A stretch of DNA of 62,723 nucleotides from Fimbriimonas sp. (GCA_031292555.1 JARLGV010000041.1:1-62723), one strand, 5' to 3'. Numbered from the stretch's first letter, positions 48,568-57,793 are shown. A program made the numbers and translations. Notes: generated by a model not told the origin, from the sequence alone.

Positions 48568-50361
48568 ATGACAGTATCCAGTTACGAAGACAGCTATCTC
48601 TATCGACTCCGACATTCCGCCGCCCACTTGATGGCTCAGGCGCTCACGGAGCTCTACCCCGGCATCAAACTCGCAATCGGCCCTCCGATCGAGAACGGCT
48701 TCTATTACGACGTCGACGCTCCAACCACTATTCGCGAGGAGGATCTTCCCAAGATCGAGGCGCGGATGAAAGAGCTTTCCAAGCTCGATCAGAGGATCGT
48801 CCGTATCGTCGCCGCGGACCGGAACGAAGCGAGAACAAAGATTCTTGAAGAAACGACGCTTGGGCAAGGACCCGAAGTGGCCGAATACAAGTTGCTGCTT
48901 CTCGAAGCGGTTCCAGAAGGCGAAGATGTCAGTTTCTATGACCAACAAAGGACCGATCGCGCGGGCACGCACCATCGGTTTATCGATCTTTGCCGCGGCC
49001 CGCACGTGGATACGACCAAAGAAATCAAGCACTTCAAACTGATGTCGATCGCGGGCGCGTACTGGCGCGGAGACGTCAAGAACAAGCAGCTTACGCGCAT
49101 CTACGGAACGGCTTTCGAGTCCGCCGAGGAATTGGAGACGTATCTCCATAACCTTGAGGAGGCGAAGAAGCGCGATCACCGGATTCTGGGCCGCGAGTTG
49201 GGTCTGTTCATGTTCTCCCCGCGCGTCGGCACCGGTCTGCCGCTATGGCTGCCAAAGGGCGCCATGCTGCGCGACACGATGACGACGTTCATGAAAGAGG
49301 AGCAGCTCAAGCGAGGCTATGACCCGGTGGTGACGCCGCACATCGCCAACATCAAGCTGTACGAAAAGTCCGGGCACGTTATCACGTTCCGGGAGAAGAT
49401 GTTCCCGTTCATGGAGGACGACGAGAAGGAAACGTTCATCCTCAAACCGATGAACTGTCCGTTCCACATCGAGATCTATCAGTCCCAGATGCGGAGCTAT
49501 CGCGACTTGCCTATCCGCTATGCGGAATTCGGGACGGTCTATCGATACGAGCAGAGCGGCGAAGTCACAGGCATCTTGCGTGCCCGAGGCTTCACTCAGG
49601 ACGACGCGCACCTGTTCGTTCGACCAGACCAGCTTCTGGACGAGTTCATCGGGGTAGTAGACCTGATGAAGACGGTGTTGAGCCGATTGGGCCTTACCGA
49701 TTTTCGCGCTCGGTTGGGAACGAAGGATCCGGCAAGCAGCAAGTACATCGGCCACGACGACAATTGGACGGCGGCGACGGCGGCGATCGAGCAGGCGTGT
49801 CAGAAGATCGGGATGGAGTATTTCATCTCGCCCGGCGATGCGGCGTTCTACGGCCCCAAACTGGATCTGATTATTAAGGACGCTTTGGGCCGGGATTGGC
49901 AGATGGGCACGGTGCAGGTGGACTACAACCTGCCCGAGCGGTTCGAACTTGAGTACATCGGTGAAGACAGCAAGCCTCATCGGCCGGTGATGATCCATCG
50001 GGCGCCATTCGGCTCGCTCGAAAGGATGATCGGGTTGTTGACCGAGCAGTATGCGGGCGCATTTCCGTTCTGGCTCGCCCCCGTCCAGATCGCGGTGCTC
50101 CCGATAGCCGATCGCCACGTCGAATATGCAGCCGCGCTTGCGCAGTCACTCCGGTTGGACCACAAGTACCGCGTGCATCTTGACGATCGAAGGGAGACGC
50201 TGGGGAAGAAGATTCGCGAGAATCAACTTCAGAAGATTCCATACATGTTGATCATCGGGGACCGCGACATTGAGAACGGCACGGTCGGCGTGCGTAGCAG
50301 GGAAGATGGAGATCTCGGCGCGATGCCGCTCCAAGACTTCCTAAGCAAGATCGACGGCTAA
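48568..50361 (+). CDS. thrS: Threonyl-tRNA synthetase lacking the TGS domain
   Basis: The 597-residue protein starts at 48568 (GGGAGGT seven bases upstream). It opens directly with the editing domain (LRHSAAHLMAQAL, AIGPPIENGFYYDV). The class II core contains PMNCPFHIEIY (zinc Cys), motif 2 RYEQSGEVTGILRARGFTQ and motif 3 HRAPFGSLERM. The C-terminal anticodon-binding domain is present. The ~60-residue N-terminal TGS domain of E. coli-type ThrS is absent; the in-frame codons before 48568 do not encode it. TGS-less forms are known in other phyla, for example cyanobacteria. It charges tRNA-Thr. Confidence 0.97.
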   Translation: MTVSSYEDSYLYRLRHSAAHLMAQALTELYPGIKLAIGPPIENGFYYDVDAPTTIREEDLPKIEARMKELSKLDQRIVRIVAADRNEARTKILEETTLGQGPEVAEYKLLLLEAVPEGEDVSFYDQQRTDRAGTHHRFIDLCRGPHVDTTKEIKHFKLMSIAGAYWRGDVKNKQLTRIYGTAFESAEELETYLHNLEEAKKRDHRILGRELGLFMFSPRVGTGLPLWLPKGAMLRDTMTTFMKEEQLKRGYDPVVTPHIANIKLYEKSGHVITFREKMFPFMEDDEKETFILKPMNCPFHIEIYQSQMRSYRDLPIRYAEFGTVYRYEQSGEVTGILRARGFTQDDAHLFVRPDQLLDEFIGVVDLMKTVLSRLGLTDFRARLGTKDPASSKYIGHDDNWTAATAAIEQACQKIGMEYFISPGDAAFYGPKLDLIIKDALGRDWQMGTVQVDYNLPERFELEYIGEDSKPHRPVMIHRAPFGSLERMIGLLTEQYAGAFPFWLAPVQIAVLPIADRHVEYAAALAQSLRLDHKYRVHLDDRRETLGKKIRENQLQKIPYMLIIGDRDIENGTVGVRSREDGDLGAMPLQDFLSKIDG

Positions 50362-50368
50362 AAGCAAA

Positions 50369-50402
50369 AGAACCCCGCGAAATGCTCGCGGGGTTCTCCT
50401 TT
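50369..50402 (+). terminator. Terminator after thrS
   Basis: AGAACCCCGCGA (50369-50380) pairs with TCGCGGGGTTCT (50386-50397) around AATGC, a 12-bp perfect stem followed by CCTTTC, starting 8 bp after the stop. Confidence 0.88.
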
Positions 50403-50420
50403 CAGGCTGACTCTAGACGG

Positions 50421-50648
50421 TTACTTGGGAAGTCCCGTCTTCTCGCCTGGAGCAGCGGACATTGGCTCAGGCGCCATACCGCCGCCCATCCTCGCCTTAA
50501 CGCCGCCCTGGCCTTGGTTGGCCAGTTTGGACGCATCGGCGGGTCGTGCTACAGTCTTGTCCTCCGGAATACCGTTGCTACAGGCTCCGCAAACGACGGA
50601 CGTTACAACGATTCCCAAAGCAAAGAGCAGAGTGCGTGACTTTCTCAT
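50421..50648 (-). CDS. Small lipoprotein
   Basis: The 75-residue product starts at 50648 and has a lipoprotein signal (LLFALGIVVTSVVCGAC) followed by a Gly/Ala/Pro/Met-rich tail with no known domain. It follows the prepilin gene by 2 bp and has no ribosome-binding site of its own, so it is probably translationally coupled to it. A role with the pseudopilin is inferred from this pairing only. Confidence 0.7.
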   Translation of the reverse strand: MRKSRTLLFALGIVVTSVVCGACSNGIPEDKTVARPADASKLANQGQGGVKARMGGGMAPEPMSAAPGEKTGLPK

Positions 50649-50650
50649 GC

Positions 50651-51565
50651 TTAGAAGTACAGGTCGTTGAGTGTGCCGTCGAGCGACCACAGGTAGTTGG
50701 AAGGCGCTGCGCCCGGAGCTTTGAGGTTGGTTACGCCGTTGATCGAAGCGCCAGCAGCACTGTTCGTCACGTCGACCGAGCCGTAGTTGGTGCCGGCGGC
50801 AAGCGCGCTGTCGTTCATGTACTTAGCGTGACCGTCAACCCAGCAGACGTTGGCGCCGTTGTAGGGCTTGACTGCACGAACGCTTCCCGTCCACTTTCCG
50901 TACTGGGGAAGGTCAGGGTTAGCTGCCCAGTTGCCATCGACGAACGGATTGGAGCTACCGTACCAGATGCAGGCAAAGGGCGACGGTGCGATGATCGGCC
51001 AAGCGCCGGGAGCGTTCACCGTGTACCAGCCACGATTCTGGTGATTGTAGAACTCCTGCGAGGTCGTGTACATGACCGTCTCAGCCGGCTTGGTCGCCGA
51101 AGAGCCCGATCGAGCTTCGCTGCTGACACAACCGTACCAGGGGGAGAGGAACAGGTAGTTATAGCCGAACTGGCCAAACAACTCCTGGTTGTACTGGATC
51201 GCTTTGGCGCCCGATCCGAAGAATCCATCCTGATCGCCAACGCCCGGGTCGACCATCAAGCCGAGAGTCTTGATGTAAGGGAGGGTGAGGAACGTGCAGG
51301 ATAGAGCCGTGTGAGCGGCGAGTTGGGCGGTGAAACCACCGATCGGCGAGCCGTAAGTTGCGTTTCCGCTGAGGACGAAGTAGTCGTCATTGTCGCCCTG
51401 ATACATGATCTCGGCGAGGCCAACCTGCTTCGTGTTGGAGAGCGAAGCGGTCTTCTTTGCAGCAAGCTTGGCTTGGGCGAAGACAGGGAACAGGATCGAA
51501 GCGAGAATGGCGATGATAGCAATGACTACCAATAGCTCAATAAGAGTAAATGCTTTATTTTTCAT
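50651..51565 (-). CDS. DUF1559-type prepilin-like secreted protein
   Basis: The 304-residue product starts at 51565. It begins with KNKA, then [20 protein letters not shown], the class III signal cut before the Phe by prepilin peptidase. [13 protein letters not shown] follows, typical of Armatimonadota proteins of this group. The C-terminal domain ([11 protein letters not shown]) matches the DUF1559/H-X9-DG layout, where an aspartate-glycine-His region closes the fold. These pseudopilins are exported and may assemble with type II secretion or pilus machinery. No pilus assembly genes are in this window. A small lipoprotein gene is directly downstream. Confidence 0.93.
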   Translation of the reverse strand: MKNKAFTLIELLVVIAIIAILASILFPVFAQAKLAAKKTASLSNTKQVGLAEIMYQGDNDDYFVLSGNATYGSPIGGFTAQLAAHTALSCTFLTLPYIKTLGLMVDPGVGDQDGFFGSGAKAIQYNQELFGQFGYNYLFLSPWYGCVSSEARSGSSATKPAETVMYTTSQEFYNHQNRGWYTVNAPGAWPIIAPSPFACIWYGSSNPFVDGNWAANPDLPQYGKWTGSVRAVKPYNGANVCWVDGHAKYMNDSALAAGTNYGSVDVTNSAAGASINGVTNLKAPGAAPSNYLWSLDGTLNDLYF

Positions 51566-51675
51566 GGCAAAGAGTAAACACCGACACGAGTGGATCACCA
51601 AAAATAGGTGATGTCACCCATTGTAAGGGACCATTGTCGGCGGTTAAGTGCTTAATGCTATCTTAAAAACAGCAA

Positions 51676-52206
51676 TTAATGGCCAGTCAACTCGTGAACT
51701 GCAAGATCCAGAGCGTCCGGCGACTCCGACGTCGGCACGATCATAACAGTTGCAGACGATACTGATTTCAACTTCCAATCGCCTCGAGCGACGTTGCTGA
51801 AGAAACCCGAGGAGTTGATCAGCTTGGTCAGTTCCACCGGGTTGGCGCCCGGCACGGCGGGGGTCTCGAAAATGCGAACGATACCTCCCTTCTTGTATCC
51901 GTAGCTCAGGAGAACGACTTGCTGATCCTGGCGCAATTTCCCTCCGAATCCCTTTGGAAGGGTGTTATAAACCGCTCCCATCTCGATAAAGTTCTTCTTC
52001 GAGAGTCGGGTGACCGGGAATTTGATGATGCGAGCCAAGAACGGAAACGGGACTTGGGCGCCCTTGCTCTTGGCTCGTTGCTGTCCTTGTCCGCCTCCAC
52101 GCATCATTTGACCCGTTGCGGCAAGGGGAAAGAGCAGGCAGGATGCGGCAACGATCGATGACATCTTTGACGTGTAGGCGCATCTAGGTGCGAGATGAAA
52201 GCTCAT
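51676..52206 (-). CDS. Secreted protein of unknown function
   Basis: I do not recognise this family. From ATG 52206 the product has 176 residues; ATG 52164 (MSSIVAASCLLFPLAATGQ) gives a neater signal peptide of 162 residues. The mature part has a Met/Gly/Gln-rich segment, then KFPVTRLSKKNFIEMGAVYN, a GYKKGGIV strand and a C-terminal helix. The 52206 start is favoured because TATACT lies six bases before it. It is divergent from a TPR-sulfotransferase across only 16 bp. Confidence 0.6.
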   Translation of the reverse strand: MSFHLAPRCAYTSKMSSIVAASCLLFPLAATGQMMRGGGQGQQRAKSKGAQVPFPFLARIIKFPVTRLSKKNFIEMGAVYNTLPKGFGGKLRQDQQVVLLSYGYKKGGIVRIFETPAVPGANPVELTKLINSSGFFSNVARGDWKLKSVSSATVMIVPTSESPDALDLAVHELTGH

Positions 52207-52222
52207 GGGGTTAGTATAAGGC
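52207..52222. promoter_or_regulatory. Overlapping divergent leaderless -10 elements
   Basis: The 16-bp gap holds TAGTAT (52212-52217, plus strand), five bases before ATG 52223. On the minus strand it holds TATACT (52218-52213), six bases before ATG 52206. The two boxes share five bases. Neither gene has a ribosome-binding site. Confidence 0.5.
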
Positions 52223-54094
52223 ATGCCAACCGACATCGACCAACTTGAGGCGCAAGCCCTGAGTTGCTATCGAGCAGGACGTTTCCCGGAAACGGAGCAG
52301 TACTGCAGGCACATCGTCTCGGAAGTTCCGGATCATGTGCAGGCGACCATTCTGCTCGGATTGGTGGCAGCAAAGACCGGTCGGCCCCAACCAGCGATCG
52401 ATATGTTGCGCAAGGCAACCGCCCTCGATCCGACCTCTTACGATGCCCACGTGTGGCTTGCCAACCTCATGCGTATCACCGGGAACATCGAAGAGGCGAT
52501 CCGTTGCGGCGAGACGGCGGTGAAGCTCGATCCGGATGGGGCGGCCGGGTTCGCGGCGCTGGGCCTTGCCAGAATGGCGAATCGCGAATTCCACGAAGCG
52601 GCCGCGCTGTTCGAAAGGGCGGCCGAGATTGACCCGAAAGCCGCGCCCATTCAGCACAACCTCGGTAAGGCGCTCCAGGTTTCCGGCCGAACCGAAGAAG
52701 CGGTCCGTGCCTTTCAGAACGCAACGGCTCTAGCTCCGAGAAACCCGGAATCGTTCATCAGCCTAGCGCACGTCTGTTTCGAGATTGGGGATCGCATGGG
52801 GGCGGCAGCCGCATTCCGCCGAGCTCACGCTTTGGAACCGCATGCTCCCCGCGGTATGCTCCAGTTGGCGAAAGCGGAAATCCACGAAGGGGAGATCGAT
52901 CGGGCGGAGCGGACGCTCAAGCAGATCACCCGAGTCGATCCATCGATGTCCACCGCTTACGGGCTACTGGGCAACGTCTTGCAGCAGCAAGGGAAGTTCG
53001 TCGAAGCGGGACCCATTCTGCGCAAGGCGATCGAGCTTCAGCCGAATGTCGCTCGACCCTATTTCGATTTGGTCAACTGCCAACGGATTGCAAGGATCGA
53101 TCGTGAGTTGGTCGACCGGATGCAATCACTGCTGGACAGCGGAATACCCAATCTTGAGGATCGACGCCATCTTCACTACGGGATTGGGAAGGCGCTTGCC
53201 GATCTGGGTGAGTTTGAGCCTGCGATGCAGCACTATGACGCGGCCAACCGGGTTATGGATCAGTTGATCCGTCACCCGTTTGATGTGGCCGCACACTCCA
53301 AGCAAGTGGACCTACTGATTGAGGCTTTCTCCGATGGGCGAATCGACAACATATCCTACGCCCACTACAGCGAACGTCCGGTGTTTATCGTAGGGATGAT
53401 TCGGTCGGGAACCACGTTGGTCGAGCAGATCGTGTCAAGCCATCCGGCGGCGGTGGGAGGCGGAGAACTGCTCTACTGGCAGGAGCGCGCGGAACCCCTG
53501 TTCGGCGACGGCTTCCTCGCGATGGAAGCAGAACAACTCCATGCAATCGGAATCGAATTCCTCCAGTTGCTAAATGGGATCAACGGTTCGGTCCAACGCG
53601 TGACCGACAAAATGCCTCTGAACTACATTTACATGGGGATCATCAACTCGATTTTTCCCAATGCGCGCTTCATTCACTGCCGGCGCAATCCGATTGATAC
53701 ATGTCTTTCGATCTATGTAACCCCATTCCCAAGTCCGGTGAATTTCGCCCACAACAAGCGCCGTATCGTTGATTATTACGGGGAATATGTGAGACTGATG
53801 GACCACTGGAGGAAGGTGATCCCCGCCAATCGGCTCCTTGAGGTCGACTATGAAGATCTCGTCGCCGACAAGGAGACAGAGGCTAGACGCATTGTCGATT
53901 TTCTCAACTTGCCCTGGAGCGAGCGCTGCATGCGCCATGAACAGAACCAACGCACGGTTCGGACGCCCAGCCTGTGGCAAGTTCGTCAACCGATCTATCG
54001 CTCATCGGTCGGTCGCTGGCGAGACTACGAACCTTGGCTTGGCGAACTACTGGAGAGTGTTCCAAGGGCAGAGGAATCGGGTATCGCCCGCTAG
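52223..54094 (+). CDS. TPR-sulfotransferase fusion protein (first copy)
   Basis: The 623-residue protein has about nine TPR units in residues ~1-340 (ALSCYRAGRFPETEQYCRHI, AFQNATALAPRNPESFISLA, AYGLLGNVLQQQGKFVEAG). A sulfotransferase domain follows. Its 5'-phosphosulfate-binding loop is RSGTTLVEQI (Arg394), and the 3'-phosphate site is RRNPIDTCLS (from ~487). It should transfer sulfate from PAPS to a hydroxyl or amino group, with the TPRs holding the acceptor or a partner. The acceptor is unknown. It is a paralogue of 54752-56605. Confidence 0.88.
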   Translation: MPTDIDQLEAQALSCYRAGRFPETEQYCRHIVSEVPDHVQATILLGLVAAKTGRPQPAIDMLRKATALDPTSYDAHVWLANLMRITGNIEEAIRCGETAVKLDPDGAAGFAALGLARMANREFHEAAALFERAAEIDPKAAPIQHNLGKALQVSGRTEEAVRAFQNATALAPRNPESFISLAHVCFEIGDRMGAAAAFRRAHALEPHAPRGMLQLAKAEIHEGEIDRAERTLKQITRVDPSMSTAYGLLGNVLQQQGKFVEAGPILRKAIELQPNVARPYFDLVNCQRIARIDRELVDRMQSLLDSGIPNLEDRRHLHYGIGKALADLGEFEPAMQHYDAANRVMDQLIRHPFDVAAHSKQVDLLIEAFSDGRIDNISYAHYSERPVFIVGMIRSGTTLVEQIVSSHPAAVGGGELLYWQERAEPLFGDGFLAMEAEQLHAIGIEFLQLLNGINGSVQRVTDKMPLNYIYMGIINSIFPNARFIHCRRNPIDTCLSIYVTPFPSPVNFAHNKRRIVDYYGEYVRLMDHWRKVIPANRLLEVDYEDLVADKETEARRIVDFLNLPWSERCMRHEQNQRTVRTPSLWQVRQPIYRSSVGRWRDYEPWLGELLESVPRAEESGIAR

Positions 54095-54221
54095 GCACTG
54101 CTTCGCGCGGCATACCGTGTAGTGCTTTCTGCCCACATTGAGCCCTGCAGGTAATTTTAGCAGGTGAGTAGATATCTCTTCGGGCCGATATCAAAAAGCG
54201 ACCCCTAATTGTGAAGAGAAG

Positions 54222-54695
54222 ATGAAGACCGACGCGCTGACCTATCGAGCCGATTTCTTTAGCCAGATCACCAACGTTTCTTGCGCACTTGCCGGCGCTT
54301 TGGCCTTTGGAACGGGTCTGGCGATGCAATCGGGAGATATCCAGGGCTTGGGCATCATTCTTGCTGGGTGTTCGGTAGTGAAGTACCTGGCAGGGGATGC
54401 CATCGTGATCGATCGCAAGCACCGGATCATCAAGCGCCGGCAGGGAATTTGGCCATTCGCAATCGAAGGCACCAAGGCTTTCAGCGAGGTCGATCACGTT
54501 CTTCTCGAGCAAAGGCCCGGCATTGAGTCGGACGGAAGCGAGTTCGTAGAGACTCGCCTAAGCTTGGTTGGCAAAACGGGGGCTCCGATCGTATTGGCAC
54601 TGACCGATCGCCTCGACCAGGCGTTCGAGGCACGAGCCAAGGCAGTCGCCGATGCCCTTGGTGTTTCTGCGGTGTCCCAGACCAACCTCGGCTAA
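54222..54695 (+). CDS. Small membrane protein with PH-like domain
   Basis: I do not recognise a named family. The 157-residue product has two hydrophobic segments (ITNVSCALAGALAFGTGLAM near 17-36 and GIILAGCSVVKYLAG near 44-58). A beta-rich soluble part follows (IVIDRKHRIIKRRQGIWPF, TRLSLVGKTGAPIVLAL), which looks like a bacterial PH-like domain. GAAGAGAAG precedes its ATG. It sits between the two TPR-sulfotransferase genes, 128 bp after the first and 57 bp before the second. It may be functionally linked, but only position supports that. Confidence 0.62.
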   Translation: MKTDALTYRADFFSQITNVSCALAGALAFGTGLAMQSGDIQGLGIILAGCSVVKYLAGDAIVIDRKHRIIKRRQGIWPFAIEGTKAFSEVDHVLLEQRPGIESDGSEFVETRLSLVGKTGAPIVLALTDRLDQAFEARAKAVADALGVSAVSQTNLG

Positions 54696-54751
54696 GGCAC
54701 TCACCCTGTCTGTCGCTGACTACCAGCTCAACGGAGAGGTATGGTTTGCGC

Positions 54752-56605
54752 ATGGACAAAGAAGCGCTCCTTGCCGCCGCCGTTCGCGCGCATCGCGAGG
54801 GAAGGCTCGAGGAAGCTGCCCGCATCGCCCACGGTCTGCTTTTAGAGGATCCCGACGATGTGGAGATCATGCTTCTATTGGGAGTCCTTACGGCAAAGAT
54901 GGATCGTCCGGCGATTGCCGTGCCCCTGCTCCAGCAAGTGACGGAGCGAGATCCGGCTTCAGCCAACGCGTTTCATTGGCTATCGGTCGTCTTCAGGCGC
55001 CACCGGCAGTTCGCGCTCGCGCTCGAAGCTGCTCAGAAAGCAGCAGATATTGCGGGCGAAGAAGCCCGTTCATGGCATCAGGTCGGCATCTGTCACATGG
55101 GCTTGGAAGACTGGAAGGCGGCGGAACCCCACCTCCAGCGGGCGGTTCGGATGTGTCCGGACAATGAGACGTTCCTTTTCAACCTCGGAGTGGTTTTGGA
55201 GGAGTTGGGCCGCCCGCTCGATGCCGCCCAAGTTCTTCGCCGAACGATCGAGGTGAATCCGGGCAACGTCAACGCGCTCAACCGCTTGGGCCAACTGCTC
55301 GCTCGCATTGGTGAATACGAGGACGCGCAACGCTATGCGAGGCGCGTTTTGAAGATCCATCCGAAATCGTCGATGGCCCACTCGGTACTCGCCATCTCCT
55401 ATGTCGGTATGAACCGCGCGTCGGATGCAGTCGAGCACGCTGTCCGGACGGTGGAACTGGAGCCGGGGAACACCGATGCGCTCACCCTGTATGCGACGAT
55501 CCTGCAATCGGTTGGGCGTACCAAGGAGGCGGCTGAGAACTTCGCGAAGTCCCTCGAAATCGATCCACTCCAAGGCTATGCGTATTTCGGGCTGATTCAG
55601 GCAAGAAAGGTCACCGAAGTCGATCGAGACCTCGTCAATCGCATGATCGGCGTGGTCGAGGATCGCCGGTTTCCACCCAGGCACCGGGCGGAAATCGAAT
55701 ATGCGCTTGGGAAGGCCCTGGCGGATCTTGGCGAGTACGGGACGTCGATGAGCCACTACGACGAGGCGAACCGGATGGTTCGTCTGCGCAATTTCGGTGG
55801 CGCCCCGTTCGACGGAACGTCGTTGACTCGCGACACGGATGGAGTCATTGCGCACATCAACCGCGATTTTGTTCAGGCTGGAAAGGACGCCGGAACCGAG
55901 AGCGAGTTGCCGGTGTTCGTTGTCGGCATGATTCGGTCCGGGACGACGTTGGTAGAGCAGATTCTCTGCTGCCATCCCGAAATAGGGGCGGCCGGCGAAC
56001 AGCTTTTCTGGCTACAGAATCGGCGGTCGGCCATGAACGAATCTGGAGAACTCGATGCCGACAAGCTGCTTGAGCTTTCGGCCCAGTATCTAAAACTGCT
56101 CGAATCGACTGCACCGGGACGTACCCGGGTGATCGACAAGCTGCCGGGCAACTACATGCAATTGGGGCTTTTGAAACTCGCATATCCCAATTGCCGAATC
56201 ATCCACGTTCGACGGAATCCGGTCGACACGTGCCTTTCGATCTGGACGACGCCTAATTCCACGCCGATCCCCTGGGCCAACGACCGATCGAACTTGGTAC
56301 ACGCCTATAAAGAGTATTTGAGGGTCATGGACCACTGGCGAACCATCCTCCCTGCCGGGAGCTTTCTCGAGGTCGACTATGAGGATCTCGTCGAGAACCA
56401 AGAGACAGTTACGCGCAAACTCGTCGGGTACTGCGGTCTAGAGTGGGATAACCGGTGCTTGAAGCCACAGGACAACGCAAGGAGCGTCGCGACGCCGAGC
56501 GCCTGGCAGGTACGACAGCCGGTGTACCGCACGTCGGTTAACCGGCGGCTACCCTTTGAGCCGTTCCTTGGTGAATTCGCAGAGCTAGCCGGTGACTCTG
56601 GCTAG
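54752..56605 (+). CDS. TPR-sulfotransferase fusion protein (second copy)
   Basis: The product has 617 residues from ATG 54752, chosen over the TTG six bases earlier. TPR units fill residues ~1-330 (AAVRAHREGRLEEAARIAHG, ALNRLGQLLARIGEYEDAQ). The sulfotransferase part has the PAPS loop RSGTTLVEQI (Arg395) and RRNPVDTCLSIW, with C-terminal WQVRQPVYRTSVNR matching WQVRQPIYRSSVGR in the first copy. Order, length and motifs show tandem duplication, although the DNA has diverged. It has the same predicted reaction, sulfate transfer from PAPS, with an unknown acceptor. Confidence 0.88.
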   Translation: MDKEALLAAAVRAHREGRLEEAARIAHGLLLEDPDDVEIMLLLGVLTAKMDRPAIAVPLLQQVTERDPASANAFHWLSVVFRRHRQFALALEAAQKAADIAGEEARSWHQVGICHMGLEDWKAAEPHLQRAVRMCPDNETFLFNLGVVLEELGRPLDAAQVLRRTIEVNPGNVNALNRLGQLLARIGEYEDAQRYARRVLKIHPKSSMAHSVLAISYVGMNRASDAVEHAVRTVELEPGNTDALTLYATILQSVGRTKEAAENFAKSLEIDPLQGYAYFGLIQARKVTEVDRDLVNRMIGVVEDRRFPPRHRAEIEYALGKALADLGEYGTSMSHYDEANRMVRLRNFGGAPFDGTSLTRDTDGVIAHINRDFVQAGKDAGTESELPVFVVGMIRSGTTLVEQILCCHPEIGAAGEQLFWLQNRRSAMNESGELDADKLLELSAQYLKLLESTAPGRTRVIDKLPGNYMQLGLLKLAYPNCRIIHVRRNPVDTCLSIWTTPNSTPIPWANDRSNLVHAYKEYLRVMDHWRTILPAGSFLEVDYEDLVENQETVTRKLVGYCGLEWDNRCLKPQDNARSVATPSAWQVRQPVYRTSVNRRLPFEPFLGEFAELAGDSG

Positions 56606-56750
56606 TCGCCATGTCTGCTAAATCCACGGTCTTGGGCCGGAAATCCTCGAATATTGCCGAACCAATTCTTGGCCAATGCCGTAATCTATGGCGTAGTGCA
56701 TGTGGCGCCCGACGATGGCGGCGGCACTTGGAAATGGAATGAGGATGACA

Positions 56751-57446
56751 ATGAGTTTTAGATTATCTGTTGCGTTGGCGGCATTAGGTTTGGCTGCTAT
56801 TTCGCTCGCCGCTTTCGACGGCATTACGATCAAGCGTACTCCGAAAGTTGGCGAGACTCACAAGTACAAGCAGGTTGGCAAGTTCGACGTCGGCGGTCAA
56901 GAATTCGACTTCGAAGCAACTTCGACCGAGAAGGTTGTGAAGGTAGAAGATTCGGGCAATTATGCCGTCGAAGAGACCCAAAGCGACGTCAAGCTTAACG
57001 GTCAAGAAGCTCCCGAGGGGGCCGGCACAGGAGCCAGTACGACCAGCTACACCGCAAAGGGCGAGGTTGTCGAAATCAAGGGCGACAAGGTCGAACCGAA
57101 CACCTATCGGTTTGCCAACTTGGCACTTTTCGTGCTTCCTGACAAGGAGCTAAAGGCTGGCGACACCTGGAGCTACGACGTGAAGGAGAACAAGACGACC
57201 GGCGCGGTCAATGCGAAGTGTTCTTACACGTTCGTCGGCGAGGAGAAGGTCGGAACGACCGATGCGATCAAGGTGAAGTACACGATCAAGGAGTCGGGCG
57301 ACGACGCGGCAAGCAGCGACGCCACGGTCTGGCTCAGCAAGACGGACTTCACCATGCTCAAGCTGACTGCCAAGTGGGTCAATGCTCCGGTGCCCGGTGC
57401 TCCGATGAGCATTTCGGGTGACATCACGCTAACCCTCGTTCCCTAA
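56751..57446 (+). CDS. Secreted protein of unknown function, paralogue of 22035-22688
   Basis: The 231-residue product starts at 56751 (GAGG six bases upstream) with a signal peptide (MSFRLSVALAALGLAAISLA). The mature chain is beta-rich and charged: KRTPKVGETHKYKQVGKF, VLPDKELKAGDTWSYDVKEN, and TVWLSKTDFTMLKLTAKW. The second half is similar to the secreted protein at 22035-22688. I know no function for this family; it resembles DUF6263-like proteins in layout, which is a weak guess. It is followed by two terminator-like hairpins and then the riboswitch unit. Confidence 0.78.
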   Translation: MSFRLSVALAALGLAAISLAAFDGITIKRTPKVGETHKYKQVGKFDVGGQEFDFEATSTEKVVKVEDSGNYAVEETQSDVKLNGQEAPEGAGTGASTTSYTAKGEVVEIKGDKVEPNTYRFANLALFVLPDKELKAGDTWSYDVKENKTTGAVNAKCSYTFVGEEKVGTTDAIKVKYTIKESGDDAASSDATVWLSKTDFTMLKLTAKWVNAPVPGAPMSISGDITLTLVP

Positions 57447-57476
57447 TCGAGGATTCGAGGTTGGAAGGTCTCAAGG

Positions 57477-57515
57477 GGAATGGGGACCTGCGCGAGCAGG
57501 TTCCCATTCCTGTGT
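57477..57515 (+). terminator. Terminator after the secreted protein gene
   Basis: GGAATGGGGACCTGC (57477-57491) pairs with GCAGGTTCCCATTCC (57496-57510) with one G-T pair around a GCGA tetraloop, followed by TGTGTTT. Confidence 0.75.
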
Positions 57516-57685
57516 TTGGGGCTAAAGGCCGCTTGAAGGAGGCGCTTCCTGTCGATTCGAGCGCGCCTACCGAGGGACAGGACCGGAAAAGCTTGAGCCG
57601 AAGCCACGTAAGAGCATTCAAAGGAACCCGTTGGTCCTTCTGTGCGTTAGAAGAGATGACGCAAGTCTAATCCTCAAGACCCTCG

Positions 57686-57722
57686 GCCCGCACCTAACTA
57701 ACCCCAGTTAGGGCGGGCTTTA
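57686..57722 (+). terminator. Second terminator-like hairpin
   Basis: GCCCG and CCTAACT pair with AGTTAGG and CGGGC (57686-57718), followed by TTTAACC. It may insulate the downstream sigma-28-like promoter from read-through. Confidence 0.65.
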
Positions 57723-57793
57723 ACCTTCATTTGGGGTCTTTATCGAGAACCGGCCACCCTCGATTGGGGCAAACACTTTTTTACAAAAAGGTA

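Noticed and set aside
57461-57670. 69-residue ORF after the secreted protein gene
   Set aside because: It runs through a terminator hairpin, has no family resemblance and lacks a ribosome-binding site.
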